Of a stretch of DNA of 64,000 nucleotides, positions 31,922-42,425 are shown one piece after another; within the stretch, counting starts at the first letter, position 1, and each line of letters starts with the position of its first letter. Source of the DNA: Palaemon carinicauda (lineage: Eukaryota; Arthropoda; Malacostraca; Decapoda; Palaemonidae); contig NC_090735.1 of assembly GCF_036898095.1 (NCBI RefSeq), positions 7,770,661 to 7,834,660 of the forward strand, read 5' to 3'. The notes below the pieces were generated by a model. That model made no database searches and had not been told where the DNA came from. It was given only the letters and a program-made list of their open reading frames with translations. A program made the translations under genes and the position numbers.

Positions 31922-32660
31922 CTCTGTTTTCGGACGCGTCAAAAGAAGGGTGGGGGGCGCACGTTCTGAACCAGAGGGCCTCAGGCCTTTGGTCAGAATC
32001 AGAAAAGTGCCTACACATCAACCTGCTAGAATTGAAGGCCGTCTTTCTGGCTCTTCAGCAGTTCCAACGGTCCCTGGCGGGTCACTCCGTGGTGGTGATG
32101 AGCGACAACACCACGGTAGTGGCTTATATCAACAAGCAGGGAGGCACTTTTTCGCAACAGCTATCCCATCTTGCAGTAGAGACTCTGAGGTGGACCGAAA
32201 CCCACTCGATAACACTATCAGCTCGCTTCATTCCTGGCAAGAGGAATGTGCTCGCCGACAGTCTGAGCAGGGCTTCGCAGATAGTGAGTACCGAGTGGTC
32301 TTTGGATCCTCAGATAGCCAACAAAGTCCTGACTTTGTCGGGTTCCCCGACGGTGGACTTGTTCGCGACAGCCTTGAACTTCAAGCTGCCCCTGTACTGC
32401 TCACCAGTCCCGGACCCCAAGGCACTCTGGCAAGATGCTTTCCAGCAACGGTGGGACAACATCGACGTGTACGCCTTCCCACCATTCTGTCTGAAGAGAA
32501 GGGTGCTCAACAGGACCAGACTATCGGTCAACTGTTCCATGACTCTAGTAGCTCCGCTATGGCATCACGCGGAATGGTTTCCGGACCTTCTGCAACTCCT
32601 GACGGAACTCCCAAGGGAGCTTCCTCCACGACACGAGCTTCTCAGACAACCCCACTCCGG
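31900..32660 (+). CDS. DIRS-D RNase H and methylase-like domain
   Basis: Part of an open frame 31771-32931. RNase H: LTLFSDASKEGWGAHVLNQR (first Asp), LLELKAVFLALQQF (Glu), VVMSDNTTVVAYINKQGG (Asp) and FIPGKRNVLADSLSR (last Asp). It degrades RNA in the hybrid. The methylase-like part follows: VDLFATALNFKLPLYCSPVP, YAFPPFCLK and CSMTLVAPLWHHAEWFPDLL, a domain characteristic of DIRS elements and related to DNA adenine methylases; its function is unknown. The frame after about 32660 is probably a shadow of the recombinase. Confidence 0.87.
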
Positions 32661-33752
32661 TGTCCCTCACAGGGCCGTAGCCTCGCTTCGGCTTCACGCC
32701 TGGAGATTATCCAGCGTCTCCTCGCGGAGAGAGGCTTTTCGCAACAGGTTGCGGAGAGAATGTCTCGGCACCTGCGAAGGTCCTCTGAGGGAGTCTACCA
32801 AGCGAAGTGGAGAGTCTTTTGTGGTTGGTGTCGTGGAAGGGGTATCTCTCCACTCGATGCCACTATTCCAGCAATATCAGACTTCCTTGTGTATCTGCAA
32901 GAAGAAATGCGCCTTTCTGTCTCGGCGGTGAAAGGCTATCGCTCAGCCTTAAGCTTGGCCTTCAGATTGAAGGGCGTGGATATTTCTTCGTCGCTAGAAC
33001 TCTCTTTACTCATACGTAGCTATGAGCTTTCCTGCCCCCAGTCGGAAGTGAGACCCCCTCCTTGGAACGTGGTTCGAGTCCTCAGGTCTCTCAAGAGACC
33101 TCCCTTCGAGCCATTACGCCAGGCCTCCGATCGCCACCTGTCTTGGAAGACGGCTTTCCTACTCGCCTTGGCCTTGGCCAAGCGAGTTAGTGAACTTCAT
33201 GGTCTCTCGTACGACATCGCCCATTCAAGGGGATGGGGGGAGGTAACGTTCAGGTTCGTCCCTGAGTTTGTGGCCAAGACTCAAAATCCTGGAGTGCCGG
33301 ATCCTCGGTTCGACTCTTTCAGGATCGCGAGTCTCCGTTCTGTAACAAACGACCCAGACCAGCTGCTACTATGCCCAGTGAGGTGTCTGAGGTACTACTT
33401 GAAGACAACGGCTGCAGTCCGTCCTCATGTGCGAGCTTTGTTTGTGAGCACAGGCAGGACAAAGAGGAGGGTCACCAGGAACACCATCTCAGCTTGGATT
33501 CGGATTCGAAGGGTTATCCACCATGCCCTGAATCCTGACCCTCCTCCGTCACGTCGCCCTCGGGCCCACGATGTCAGGGGTATTGCTACATCCCTGGCCT
33601 TCAAGAGAAACTTCTCTGTGACGCAGGTACTTCAAGCTGGGGTCTGGAAGCGTAAAACGACCTTCACAGCCCACTACCTGCAAGACGTGACCCACAGGAG
33701 CCTCGATACGTTCTCTATCGACCCTGTGGTGGCTGCACAACAGCTGGTCTAA
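31950..33752 (+). CDS. DIRS-D tyrosine recombinase
   Basis: A 600-codon frame in a third phase. The recombinase begins at about residue 247 (ASRLEIIQRLLAERGFSQQV), with VYQAKWRVFCGWC and SVSAVKGYRSALSLAF in the core-binding part. Catalytic residues are Arg412 (LAKRVSELHGLS), His540 and Arg543 (AHDVRGIATS), Trp566 (GVWKRKTTF) and Tyr576 (TAHYLQDVTH). The set is complete, so the enzyme could be active. The upstream 245 codons overlap RNase H/methylase in another frame. It is expected to integrate circular cDNA by strand exchange at short core sequences. Confidence 0.9.
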   Translation: MGGARSEPEGLRPLVRIRKVPTHQPARIEGRLSGSSAVPTVPGGSLRGGDERQHHGSGLYQQAGRHFFATAIPSCSRDSEVDRNPLDNTISSLHSWQEECARRQSEQGFADSEYRVVFGSSDSQQSPDFVGFPDGGLVRDSLELQAAPVLLTSPGPQGTLARCFPATVGQHRRVRLPTILSEEKGAQQDQTIGQLFHDSSSSAMASRGMVSGPSATPDGTPKGASSTTRASQTTPLRCPSQGRSLASASRLEIIQRLLAERGFSQQVAERMSRHLRRSSEGVYQAKWRVFCGWCRGRGISPLDATIPAISDFLVYLQEEMRLSVSAVKGYRSALSLAFRLKGVDISSSLELSLLIRSYELSCPQSEVRPPPWNVVRVLRSLKRPPFEPLRQASDRHLSWKTAFLLALALAKRVSELHGLSYDIAHSRGWGEVTFRFVPEFVAKTQNPGVPDPRFDSFRIASLRSVTNDPDQLLLCPVRCLRYYLKTTAAVRPHVRALFVSTGRTKRRVTRNTISAWIRIRRVIHHALNPDPPPSRRPRAHDVRGIATSLAFKRNFSVTQVLQAGVWKRKTTFTAHYLQDVTHRSLDTFSIDPVVAAQQLV

Positions 33753-34233
33753 CTTCAGGCTCCTTTTTGGACAAGTAGCAGTAGGTTGAGGGCGTTGTTA
33801 CCCGGTCTTAGTCTGCGTGAATGAAAGAGTATGTCTGACCCTTACTTCTTTCTTCATTCTCCCCTCTCTTGGGGAAGCAGCATCCTGGTCCTCGCATAGC
33901 TGACCTCGACCTCTGCAGGTAACCCATGCTTCTTTGTGCTCCTAGTATTAAGCTTAATACTGTTGTGTCTCCCATACCCTGACGAGGTGGTATGGGGAAC
34001 GTCTTATCCTAGAATTCCTATCTGAAGGTCTCAAGGTCAACTTCATAGGACGAGTCACACTCTCCTCCTCATACTGCTTATGTAGGCCACTCGTTCCTAG
34101 CGACGCTAGGAACCTGTGAGGTACAGGGGCTCCCTCTCTCTAGTGCTGCTCACTGAGGGATCGAGCCCCCGGGCAAGCCGAAGTCAGTAAGGCTGGGGAC
34201 TTTCCACCCTTCCTAAGGGGTAAGTCACCCTTT
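33753..34233. other. DIRS-D 3' untranslated region
   Basis: Non-coding stretch between recombinase stop and the internal complementary region; no feature recognised. Confidence 0.5.
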
Positions 34234-34336
34234 GTAAATAGCGTGGTTTGTATTTCGGTTACGGAACAAATGACAAATTCGAAGATAATTTGTATTTTTC
34301 CTAACCATACAAACCTTAGCTATTTACACATATGTG
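34234..34336. repeat. DIRS-D internal complementary region
   Basis: The left half (GTTTGTATTTCGGTTACGGA ACAAA) is the complement of the element's left outer end at 26416-26445. The right half (GACAAATTCGAAGATAATTT then GTATTTTTCCTAACC) is the complement of the right outer end at 34540-34580. Read as complement, right and left ends are joined across a short TTT overlap, the expected circle junction. Confidence 0.93.
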
Positions 34337-34374
34337 CCCGCCATCCCTGACCCCCAAGTCAAGTCCTACCTCTA

Positions 34375-34583
34375 AGTGAAGTGAAGCAAGTCACCGGTGT
34401 GTGGAGGGGGGAGGGGTAGCAAGCTACCCTTCCCCACCCCCCGCTAACTAGCGCGGGGGTAATTAACCCTCGTTAAAAACTATTGGCTCGTCATTTCAGC
34501 TGCGCTAAAAGTAATACCCTTTGTAAATAGCTAAGGTTTGTATGGTTAGGAAAAATACAAATTATCTTCGAATTTGTCATTTT
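34375..34583 (+). repeat. DIRS-D right inverted terminal repeat and outer end
   Basis: 34375-34533 is inverse to the left repeat; the outer end AAGGTTTGTATGGTTAGGAA and onward to GTCATTT is right-specific. Confidence 0.93.
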
Positions 34584-34750
34584 AGATGGTTTTTTTGAAG
34601 ATCATAGTGTGAAAGGAACATTACGGAGAAGGATTTGTAGTTGTTTACCAATAACTGTAACTATGTGATTGTCTTCTCTGCATACTTTATATCCACATTT
34701 TTGTTCCTTGGACAGCATTCTTTTTTTTTTTTATTTTCTCGCTTGTATAG

Positions 34751-34885
34751 GCTTGTGATGACAGCAACAACATAATCTTAAAAAGATTGGTAATTTTCAA
34801 ATATCAGTGTGCTCCATCAGAGGATGAAGAATCTTCTGCCAACAAGTGTGAAGGGGTAGAACCCCTCTCTTATTCTTACTCTTAG
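34751..34885 (+). CDS. Candidate host exon (possibly terminal), unrecognised
   Basis: A strong acceptor (T-run, then TTTTCTCGCTTGTATAG ending at 34750) precedes a frame in phase 0 that is open for 44 codons to a TAG at 34883: ACDDSNNIILKRLVIFKYQC then APSEDEESSANKCEG. The other two frames close at once. No known domain. Its phase does not fit directly after the exon at 22919-23047, so at least one more exon or a different transcript would be needed. Confidence 0.33.
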   Translation, partial: ACDDSNNIILKRLVIFKYQCAPSEDEESSANKCEGVEPLSYSYS

Positions 34886-34989
34886 TATCTTCCCAATTAC
34901 AAAAAAGCACCAAGAGAATAACACCTGGTTATATTTTCTCTATACAGAACTCTTAATAGTGGCATCATTGGCCGATACAACAAGGTAGA

Positions 34990-37190
34990 AGGAAAACTTG
35001 AGTTACTTCCTTCTCTTCTGCTTCATCTTTGTGAGTCTTTGCTGCTACTTCTTTAGGAGACCAATTTGAAGACGTCATTGTGGATATCCAGAGAGACCTA
35101 TTAATAGGGGTCACATACATGTGAATCTAACTGTTTCTCTCTCTGTAGGAGGGACACTGCAGTACCAAGAACCTTCCTTCTTGAGTAAGTGCTGAAAGGT
35201 GTCCCATAGCAACGAAGGAATGTCGGCGCATGTGGTGGAGTATATGATGAACGAGCAGTGTGAGTGTATGGCGTTACCAGATCATCTTGTCTCAGCTGAA
35301 CAATCTGACAATGCAGTCACCACATACACGATATCAAGTTAGCGCCTTCCATATCAGCACAGTTCTCCACTTGCTTAATCACTGCTCGAGCAGTCTCTGT
35401 GTGACCAATTATTATGGGTTCTGTCTTTTACACACTTGTTGGACACCGCATAATCAGACATCTTGCAATTAAATCTTTTATGCCCACCCTTCTGTGACTT
35501 ACGGGTAAAAGAACATCTGGTATCGGCTTCATTCCAGCCAATAAAAGAGGGACTTATGATTATTCTCATTGCTTGTGCAAGTTCTTCCCTTCACGAGCAC
35601 CAATGTTTCCTTGTGGTCTTTCCTTCATATTGTATTCTCATGAGAATATTCTGATTGTGTACTCTCTCCTGAAGACTGGATTACTCGGACTTATTTTCTA
35701 CAATTGTCATTTCTCACAAGATTGGTTGTGAGCCAAGATCAGGAACCATGTGATCAGGAACCATGTGATCAGGAACCATGTGATCAGGAACCATGTGATC
35801 AGGAACCATGTGATCAGGAACCATGAGATTGGGAAGCATACGATTTGAACTTACGTTTGTTCTTCAGGTGACCATTACTTTAGTCACTAGTAGTACACCT
35901 ATCACTTACTATCAGTTCCTCCCTAGCACTTCCAGTCCAGATGTCTTCTAACTCACTGGAATCTTTCAACATTCGAGATCCTTTGACATGCAGAAATTGT
36001 TTCATGGCCTAGATCTTCGCATACTCAGAGACCAATCCAGGATGTGATATCTTCCCATGCTCTGAGATCTTACCAGACCCCAAGAACTTCCAACTCGCAT
36101 CCTCAATAGGGATTGGAACAAGTAACTTCTCAGATCCTATCTCAGCACTCCTCATACAAGCACTGAGATGCCACACCGTGCTAGCATGATTGTCTGCAAG
36201 GATCCTTACCAACTAAGGAAAGGCACTCACACACCTTGCTACATGCCGTATGGTGCCAAGCTCTCCTGTTCACTCTCCCAAATCTAAGGCACTCAGTCCC
36301 CTTTAGCCTCGGAGAGCATGAGAGCAAGAAGTTCAATCATCGAAGACAACCAGCCAACAATCGTTAATCCGTTTTCCTCTACTGGTGATTGTCTGATTCT
36401 AGTCACGGACCAGCTGGCGAGTATCTCAAGAGGGGACTGGATTATCAAATTTAGTCTGTTGCCTATGAAGACATATCTTCAAAACTTAATCTACAATTAC
36501 TAAGGTCATTAGATATATATGTAAATTGTTAATGATACTACTATTGTTGACAGAGAGGTAATTTCCCCTAATGATTGTTCCAATCGTTCCTGAAGTGTTA
36601 CTAGTTAGCTATCACCATTCCCCTTACCTTCGGGTTTTGTCGGTGCAGGAATTTGTGATAAACTACCCATGTAGCTGCTTGACGATCCTCAACGCGGGAA
36701 CTCCTCTCCTTCAGGGAATCTGCCTTCCACAGACGTATCTGCTGAGGAATGGGGTGCCCACCTGAGTAACATATCCATCTCTGGGATATGATCCATGAAA
36801 AAAAGACACCTGCCTTTCAACGTACCAGTAATGCATATAGCGTGGCTACTCAGTTACTTTGCAAGATTTCCAAGGGGTTTAGTAAAACAGTCGGTAGTGT
36901 TGATGAAAGATAAGGCTTGCATTTGTGACTTACGTCAACAAACAGGATCATTTCATAGAACCTTAACAAGCAGGTGTAATTTTGAGAAGTTGACAGCATG
37001 GTAGAACTATTTGTAAGATTCATTCAGAAAGGCGGAATGTTCCAGCATACTCACTTCTTATCTCATGTTTTCACCATCACTCAACCGGCTCGCCATTCAG
37101 TTGGAAAAAAAACTTAAAGTCGCTCCTTTATTTGCTGGATCTGATACTAGATGGAGGAAGCCACATTGTCGAGCAACCTTTCTTAACAGA
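34990..37190 (+). pseudogene. Highly degraded DIRS-like relic (gag-like and pol remnants)
   Basis: From 36340 on, remnants in order resemble DIRS pol. GDCLILVTDQLASISRGDWI (about 36380) is reminiscent of the YLDDWLIL region. STDVSAEEWGAHLSN (about 36726-36772) matches the RNase H entry FSDASKEGWGAHVLN. SVVLMKDKACICDLRQQTGS (36889-36948) matches HSVVVMSDNTTVVAYINKQGG. Upstream, Ser/Pro-rich fragments could derive from gag, but that is weak. No terminal repeats were identified. Confidence 0.5.
35737..35826. repeat. 15-bp tandem repeat, six copies
   Basis: GATCAGGAACCATGT repeated six times with almost no variation (the last copy diverges). A run of five codons per unit keeps phase. There is no spacer diversity, so it is a minisatellite, perhaps a gag-coding one by analogy with DIRS-D. 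Confidence 0.95.
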
Positions 37191-37601
37191 TAAGTTTTGT
37201 TTATTGGAATCTCCTCTGTTCTCCCAGATTTCTGGATCACTGTTGTCTTGTCACTTTTTCTTTTTACTGTAATGTTTCCTCTATTATTCAGTCAGTCCTT
37301 CAAGGGACACTATCATAAGTGCACCCCATGGAATACACTAAAGGTATTAATTAAGGATTTTAAGAGTTTTCCTAGGGTTCCTACCTACATCCTCTTTTTA
37401 TCCTTCTACCTTGCCTTCATTTGAACTGTCCTTTTTGTAACCTTCTGTCCAACATCTATCAACTTTTACTTGTTATTGTATCTGAGGGGATTTTCCCTAG
37501 TTTCATTACGGGGTTGAGTGGGCTCCATGGCACTAGCAACATACCATATGACCACTATCAATAAATCATACTAGTACAGTACTCACTTTGTGTTCACGTA
37601 G
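37191..37601. other. Unassigned sequence
   Basis: A 75-codon hydrophobic frame at 37197-37424 has no recognisable motif. Otherwise nothing is seen. Confidence 0.4.
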
Positions 37602-37817
37602 GAAGATATCAATGGAAAAGATACTCTGTCCAAGTTGACATTTAAAGATTTATACTATACTCCATGTCTACCAACTCACATTTTGGGCTGTGCCAGGAAA
37701 CGATTAGTTGACAAATCATCAATATCAAGTACTAGGAAAGGTCTGAAAGTAGCTGAAGAGACCAGTTTATCTATAATCGGTTTACTACTATTACTTCAGA
37801 AAATTAAAACTCACTGA
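37602..37817 (+). CDS. Candidate host exon, unrecognised
   Basis: An acceptor-like TCACTTTGTGTTCACGTAG ends at 37601, and the next 71 codons are open to a TGA at 37815. The peptide includes LSKLTFKDLYYTPCLPTHIL and CARKRLVDKSSISSTRKGLK. Its composition is balanced and unlike the retroelements around it. No convincing donor or family assignment; it could be a terminal exon or chance. Confidence 0.3.
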   Translation, partial: EDINGKDTLSKLTFKDLYYTPCLPTHILGCARKRLVDKSSISSTRKGLKVAEETSLSIIGLLLLLQKIKTH

Positions 37818-38393
37818 CTCTTGAATGTAAGCACTAAAACAGGGAGTTCATTGAAATATTTTCAGATAGCTCAAGTATTTGAAAAGATTGTAATGTCCTC
37901 TATCTTTTGAACCAGAAAAAAATACAATTATACTTGAATATGTTTTCATTTATATAATTGTGAGGGTTTAATCTTATTCACTTATTAATACTTCAAATGC
38001 AATTTTACCAATGCAATGCAATGGCGATGTGGGCAGCCTTATCAAGAATAGTGCTCATAAAACCATTATTTAAGAATAGGGTTGTTATGAAAGCACCAAT
38101 CTCTTATCATACATGGCTGCTATTATACTTTCGGATAATCATCCAAGCTGAACTTTTTTTTTCTAAAGAACTCTGGTTATTATCTCTGTTCTTCCTTCAG
38201 ATGTTTTTGTTAATTACATCACAGCCTGGTGAAGTTTAAGGTTCAAAAGTGTCTGTTATCTTGATCTCTAAAGATGAAGTTGAATATGCCAGTCATTCTA
38301 ATGGATAATCATAAAAAGTGACTCTTATGTATCAAATTAGATATCAAGAAGGTGAAGAGCATTTGTAGTAATGATATTTTCCTTTTCTTTCAG
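37818..38393. other. Unassigned sequence
   Basis: AT-rich with one 80-codon hydrophobic frame (37997-38239) that shows no motif. It ends in a good polypyrimidine acceptor before 38394. Confidence 0.4.
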
Positions 38394-38539
38394 AAGAGTT
38401 TATTTACCTGCACATTGGAAATCCAAAAGCGGAAGTCGGTAACAAATACTCTAATTGGCAAACGATTCCATGCCAGGTTCCAGATTCCTTGTTGCTCTCT
38501 CAAAACAATGTGATTGTGGGCACACTACTAGAAGCTTAG
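38394..38539 (+). CDS. Candidate terminal host exon, unrecognised
   Basis: A strong acceptor (TTTTCCTTTTCTTTCAG, ending 38393) is followed by a frame starting in phase 1: EFIYLHIGNPKAEVGNKYSN then WQTIPCQVPDSLLLSQNN, closing at a TAG (38537-38539). Phase 1 is compatible with the donor at 23047. If so, the two would be consecutive coding exons separated by an intron of about 15.3 kb holding DIRS-C and D, or would have further exons between. A second frame is also open for 39 codons, so the choice is uncertain. Confidence 0.38.
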
Positions 38540-40221
38540 TAGGTGCAAAGCACTGCAATCTGCAGAAAATTCATTATCATTAGTTACCTACTTGATATGG
38601 GAAGGAGATGAAAGCTAAAGGCAATCAACTGGAGGAGAAGAAGAAAAAGATAAATTAACGCTGATGGTACAAGATTAAACTCTTCACATCTAATTCAAAG
38701 CTGATACCAGGAACGGAGGCTGTAATATTCAACTGACACCAGTTTAGAGATAAGTTAAAATTTTCATTATTCAAGTTTTTTTTTTTAGTATACACCTCTG
38801 TTAGTATACCGAGTAGGTAGTAAATATTTATGGAAGGTAGCTTATAGTGTTCAGCCTATTCTACAGTATCTGAAAGAGTCCAATATTGCAAAACTTCCAT
38901 TGAAAGTGGGATTGTTCTCAAATTATTGTTTTGTTGAGATCGTCATAGATTTTATTCATTACTATAAATTATTAGATTTATTTATGTACAGTATACTATA
39001 AGGGTACTCTAGCTATACAATTATTTCTTAAAAGGTGATGCAGTAGCTGATGTGAGATTAGATTGTATACTTTCATGGGGCATAGATTTCAAACATTCTG
39101 CTTCAGGACCATAGAATGCCACATTTATTAAGCCTATAGTATAATATTTGTCGAATAATTAATCATTCTAATATTTCCTAGAAATCGATAGCATTTTAGT
39201 AAAATAAGAATAATAACGATGATTTGTAAATCTTATAATTTTACTTCCCATAGCCCCAAAAGTTATTTTTAAACTGATTTTTTGATTGATATTACAATTT
39301 TCCTTCCAGCACTGACGTATAACTATATTTGTCAATAGACCTAAACCTCCTGGTTCATTGGAAAATAGCACAAGCCAATCAGTTAACCAAATTATTTTTA
39401 AGTGACTTCTTCCATAATCTTTATTATTTCACCCAACACCGAATGTTAGCAAGTTGTATTACATAGAACATGTTTAAACAGAAATTATTTAGCCTCCAGT
39501 TAAAGTTTTATATATACAAATTTATTTGATTTTTCACATATAAATTATAAGGGAAATTTACCAAGTTACATGCCTCCGTCAGCCATGGATTTTATTTTTG
39601 TAGGAAGAAATAATTTAAACTTTCACGATAGAAGGGAGTTCTTTAAATTGTATTCATATTGTATAAATAATGTTTTATGAAGAGTGACAATGGAGGAACC
39701 ATGAAAATTTTTTAAATATGTTGTAGGATAACTTTTAACTGAGAAATTTGCTCTGCTTTTTTTTTTTTTTTTTGTAAGGAAGAATAACTAATTCTCAATT
39801 ATCACAAGAAGTTTCTTTTAGCGAAGTCATTTTCTTAGTCATGTGAATTTTTTTTTAAATCTGGAGTCAGTCATCTTTATACATCTTTATACTTATGTAT
39901 TGTATTCATAAGAAAAGGAGGATATATCAAATAAAATGGTAATTGAGATAGGTTACTACATTTTTTAAATTTTCTAAAAATAGTCTTAATGGCAGGTGTT
40001 TAAGAAAAATTACTCGAACTACGTTAGACCGACAAATGTTTATATTACGTCTGATTACTAGAGCTTGGTTAGTACTTAGATTGAGTAGTAGTTATCATAT
40101 ATGTTACATGAAATCATAATTCACAGTAAATTAACATTAACTTGGACTCTTCCTGTTCAGTAACTTAATGATATTAGAGGTTATTTTTTTATATAAGAGT
40201 AAACGTCGGAAAATGATCTAA
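38540..40221. other. Unassigned AT-rich sequence
   Basis: No frame above 70 codons with protein character; poly-T runs only. If the terminal exon call is right, its start could be 3' untranslated sequence. Confidence 0.45.
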
Positions 40222-40418
40222 CTATAGTCCATTTCTCTTAGCGAGGCAGATTTGCACCGACTCGCAACGGGGCCTTTTTAGCTCGGAAAAGTTTCCTGAT
40301 CGCTGATTGGTTAGAATTATCTTGTCCAACCAATCAGCGATCAGGAAACTTTTCCGAGCTAAAAGGGCACCGCTGTGAGTCGGTGCAAATATGCCTCGCT
40401 AAAAGAAATTGACTATAG
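40222..40418. mobile_element. Palindromic MITE (197 bp)
   Basis: Two arms of about 98 bp are near-perfect inverse copies from CTATAGTCCATTTCTCTTAG to CTAAAAGAAATTGACTATAG, meeting near 40320. The outer CTATAG would fit a TA target preference. It encodes nothing, so it would need a transposase from elsewhere. The family is unknown to me. Confidence 0.85.
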
Positions 40419-40798
40419 GTTCGACTATGAAAAGTAATCATGATATCTATTTATAAGTATTCTAGTTCAGTTTTATTGATAAGACCGTACTAAGCTTATA
40501 ACTCCAAGGCAAGTTAATCAAAACTTCCTGAAGGAATAGAATAAACAAAGGAATTCTTAGAATAAACTCATCCTTAATGGTAAAAAATTCTATATTTTTA
40601 TTACATCTATGTTTCATAGGTATGTTCCGGTTCCCTTGCTGAATGTTTTGATGATTCGTTCATAAGTAAGACGAGATTATCACCTATAGAATTACTTGGT
40701 AATCTCTGAAAATATCTCCTCGAGTGATGAATGATAAACTATGTTCAGTAATAGTTGAAAATCGGTAACATTAGTGGAAAGAGGAAATTATTAGAAAA

Positions 40799-40804
<6 letters not shown>

Positions 40805-40873
<69 letters not shown>

Positions 40874-40890
40874 CATATATATATATATAC

Positions 40891-40948
<58 letters not shown>

Positions 40949-40957
40949 ATATCTATA

Positions 40958-40988
<31 letters not shown>

Positions 40989-41003
40989 TTTATATATATA
41001 TAC

Positions 41004-41046
<43 letters not shown>
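40805..41046. repeat. Compound (TA)n microsatellite
   Basis: TA dinucleotide interrupted by TACATACA, CTATAT and CTGTAT variants. It abuts the LINE fragment at 41048. Confidence 0.95.
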
Positions 41047-41047
<1 letters not shown>

Positions 41048-41050
<3 letters not shown>

Positions 41051-41152
41051 GCGTGAAATAGATGATAAATGGAGAAGTATTGATTTAAAAGCTCAAGACA
41101 GAGACAACTGTCGAAATTTAGCTGAGGCCCTTTGCGTCAATAGGCGTAGGAG

Positions 41153-41155
<3 letters not shown>
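41048..41155 (+). pseudogene. 3' fragment of the same RTE-like LINE as 205-396
   Basis: [20 protein letters not shown] then [16 protein letters not shown] and stop, nearly the same tail as at 205-396. It is embedded between two (TA)n tracts, which may reflect target choice or later microsatellite growth from its 3' end. Confidence 0.75.
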
Positions 41156-41208
<53 letters not shown>

Positions 41209-41216
41209 TATATATG

Positions 41217-41247
<31 letters not shown>
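41156..41247. repeat. (TA)n and (TG)n microsatellites
   Basis: TA repeat to about 41217, then a TG repeat at about 41222-41247. Confidence 0.95.
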
Positions 41248-42425
41248 TAACTGAAAAAAAATCTTACAAAAGTTATATGATAAAGGTATCGTATTTCAAG
41301 TTTCAATAATTCAGCTATCTATTATAGGCTATATACGAAATAAGACAAATCTATGCGGGTTGTAGACGAGTTTATTTTAAGATTTTAATAGCAGAAGTGA
41401 ACAACCATTCTAGATAAGGGGTATATTTATTTAGTGTCTCTCTTCTTACAATTTTAAGTATATTTATTTAGTGTCTATTCTTACAATTTGAAATTGGAAT
41501 AAATGAGATTTACCTTGGAGAAAATCTTGCAAGTGATTAGGAATCTTGAAGTTTGAAAGTTTTTTTTTATAAATTTACTTAGAGGTTACATAAATAAACC
41601 AGATGAATATTGAAATCTAACATTTGTGTAACTTTGATCTTTTGTAAATTGAACATTTTACTAATTTATACGAGTCAATTTAATAAAAATAGAGGATATA
41701 ATGATAAACTAATTGATATAGAGAAGTCTTAATGTTTTTGATATTCTAATTGTTACTCTTTCAAGTACTTGAAACGTTCCTTATAATATCCAAACAATTT
41801 TGTGCGTGCCACCCTATTTTCCAATTTGTTAAAGCTGATTTCTATCTAAGAACACTATTTTTTAGCAAACTCAGGAATCAAATCTATTTTGTATATATAA
41901 AATCTAAATTGTTTATTTAGATCAAGTGTTAATTTTTTTCATAAACAATCTATTAAATATATTTGTGCTTATTTCTATTGAAAGAATAACAATGAAAAGC
42001 AAAATTATATTTTTACTATAATTTCATCTAATAGCAGTTTTTATGTCATTTTATTGTTTCTTATTTTTCATCTATAATTTAATCTAATAGCAGTTTTTAT
42101 ATATTTTATTTTATGGTTCATTTTGACCATTAGAAGTCTTATTTTTTCATAATTTGTTAGAGGAATAATTCATAAAATATTTTTTTCAGTATACGGTTGG
42201 TCGCCTGCTTTGAGAGTAACAAATGACTGACGTCAGCTATGATGGAGATGTCCATTAATCACGAGAATACTTATGTTCTACAGTGCAAGTGGAATTAAGG
42301 ATCTGTTACTTCATGAAAAAGAAAAATACCTGTCATGGTTTTAGGAGTGGGATAGTTGATCTTCAAAAATCTTGCATAGATCTCTTTACAGTGAGACTCT
42401 GGGTATCTTGATATTGCCTAGTTAA
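41248..42425. other. Unassigned AT-rich sequence
   Basis: No coding frame or repeat recognised, apart from short local duplications of TATTTATTTAGTGTCT (about 41425-41475) and of ATTTCATCTAATAGCAG-like sequence (about 42020-42095). Confidence 0.45.

Larger units (their letters stand above)
26416..34583 (+). mobile_element. DIRS-like retrotransposon D (near full length)
   Basis: An 8.17-kb element with left (26416-26600) and right (34375-34583) inverted terminal repeats and an internal complementary region (34234-34336). Three protein regions lie in overlapping frames: gag in frame 1, RT in frame 2, RNase H plus methylase-like in frame 1, and recombinase in frame 3. It is GC-richer than its surroundings. 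Defects are few: two amber codons in gag and a one-base phase change at a C5 run between RT and RNase H. No target-site duplication is evident, as expected of recombinase-mediated insertion. Confidence 0.93.

Noticed and set aside
10499..34583. LTR retrotransposons (Gypsy or Copia)
   Set aside because: No direct LTRs, protease or DDE integrase; instead inverted repeats, internal complementary regions and tyrosine recombinases mark DIRS.
35737..35826. CRISPR-like array
   Set aside because: The 15-bp units are directly adjacent with no unique spacers, in a eukaryotic context.
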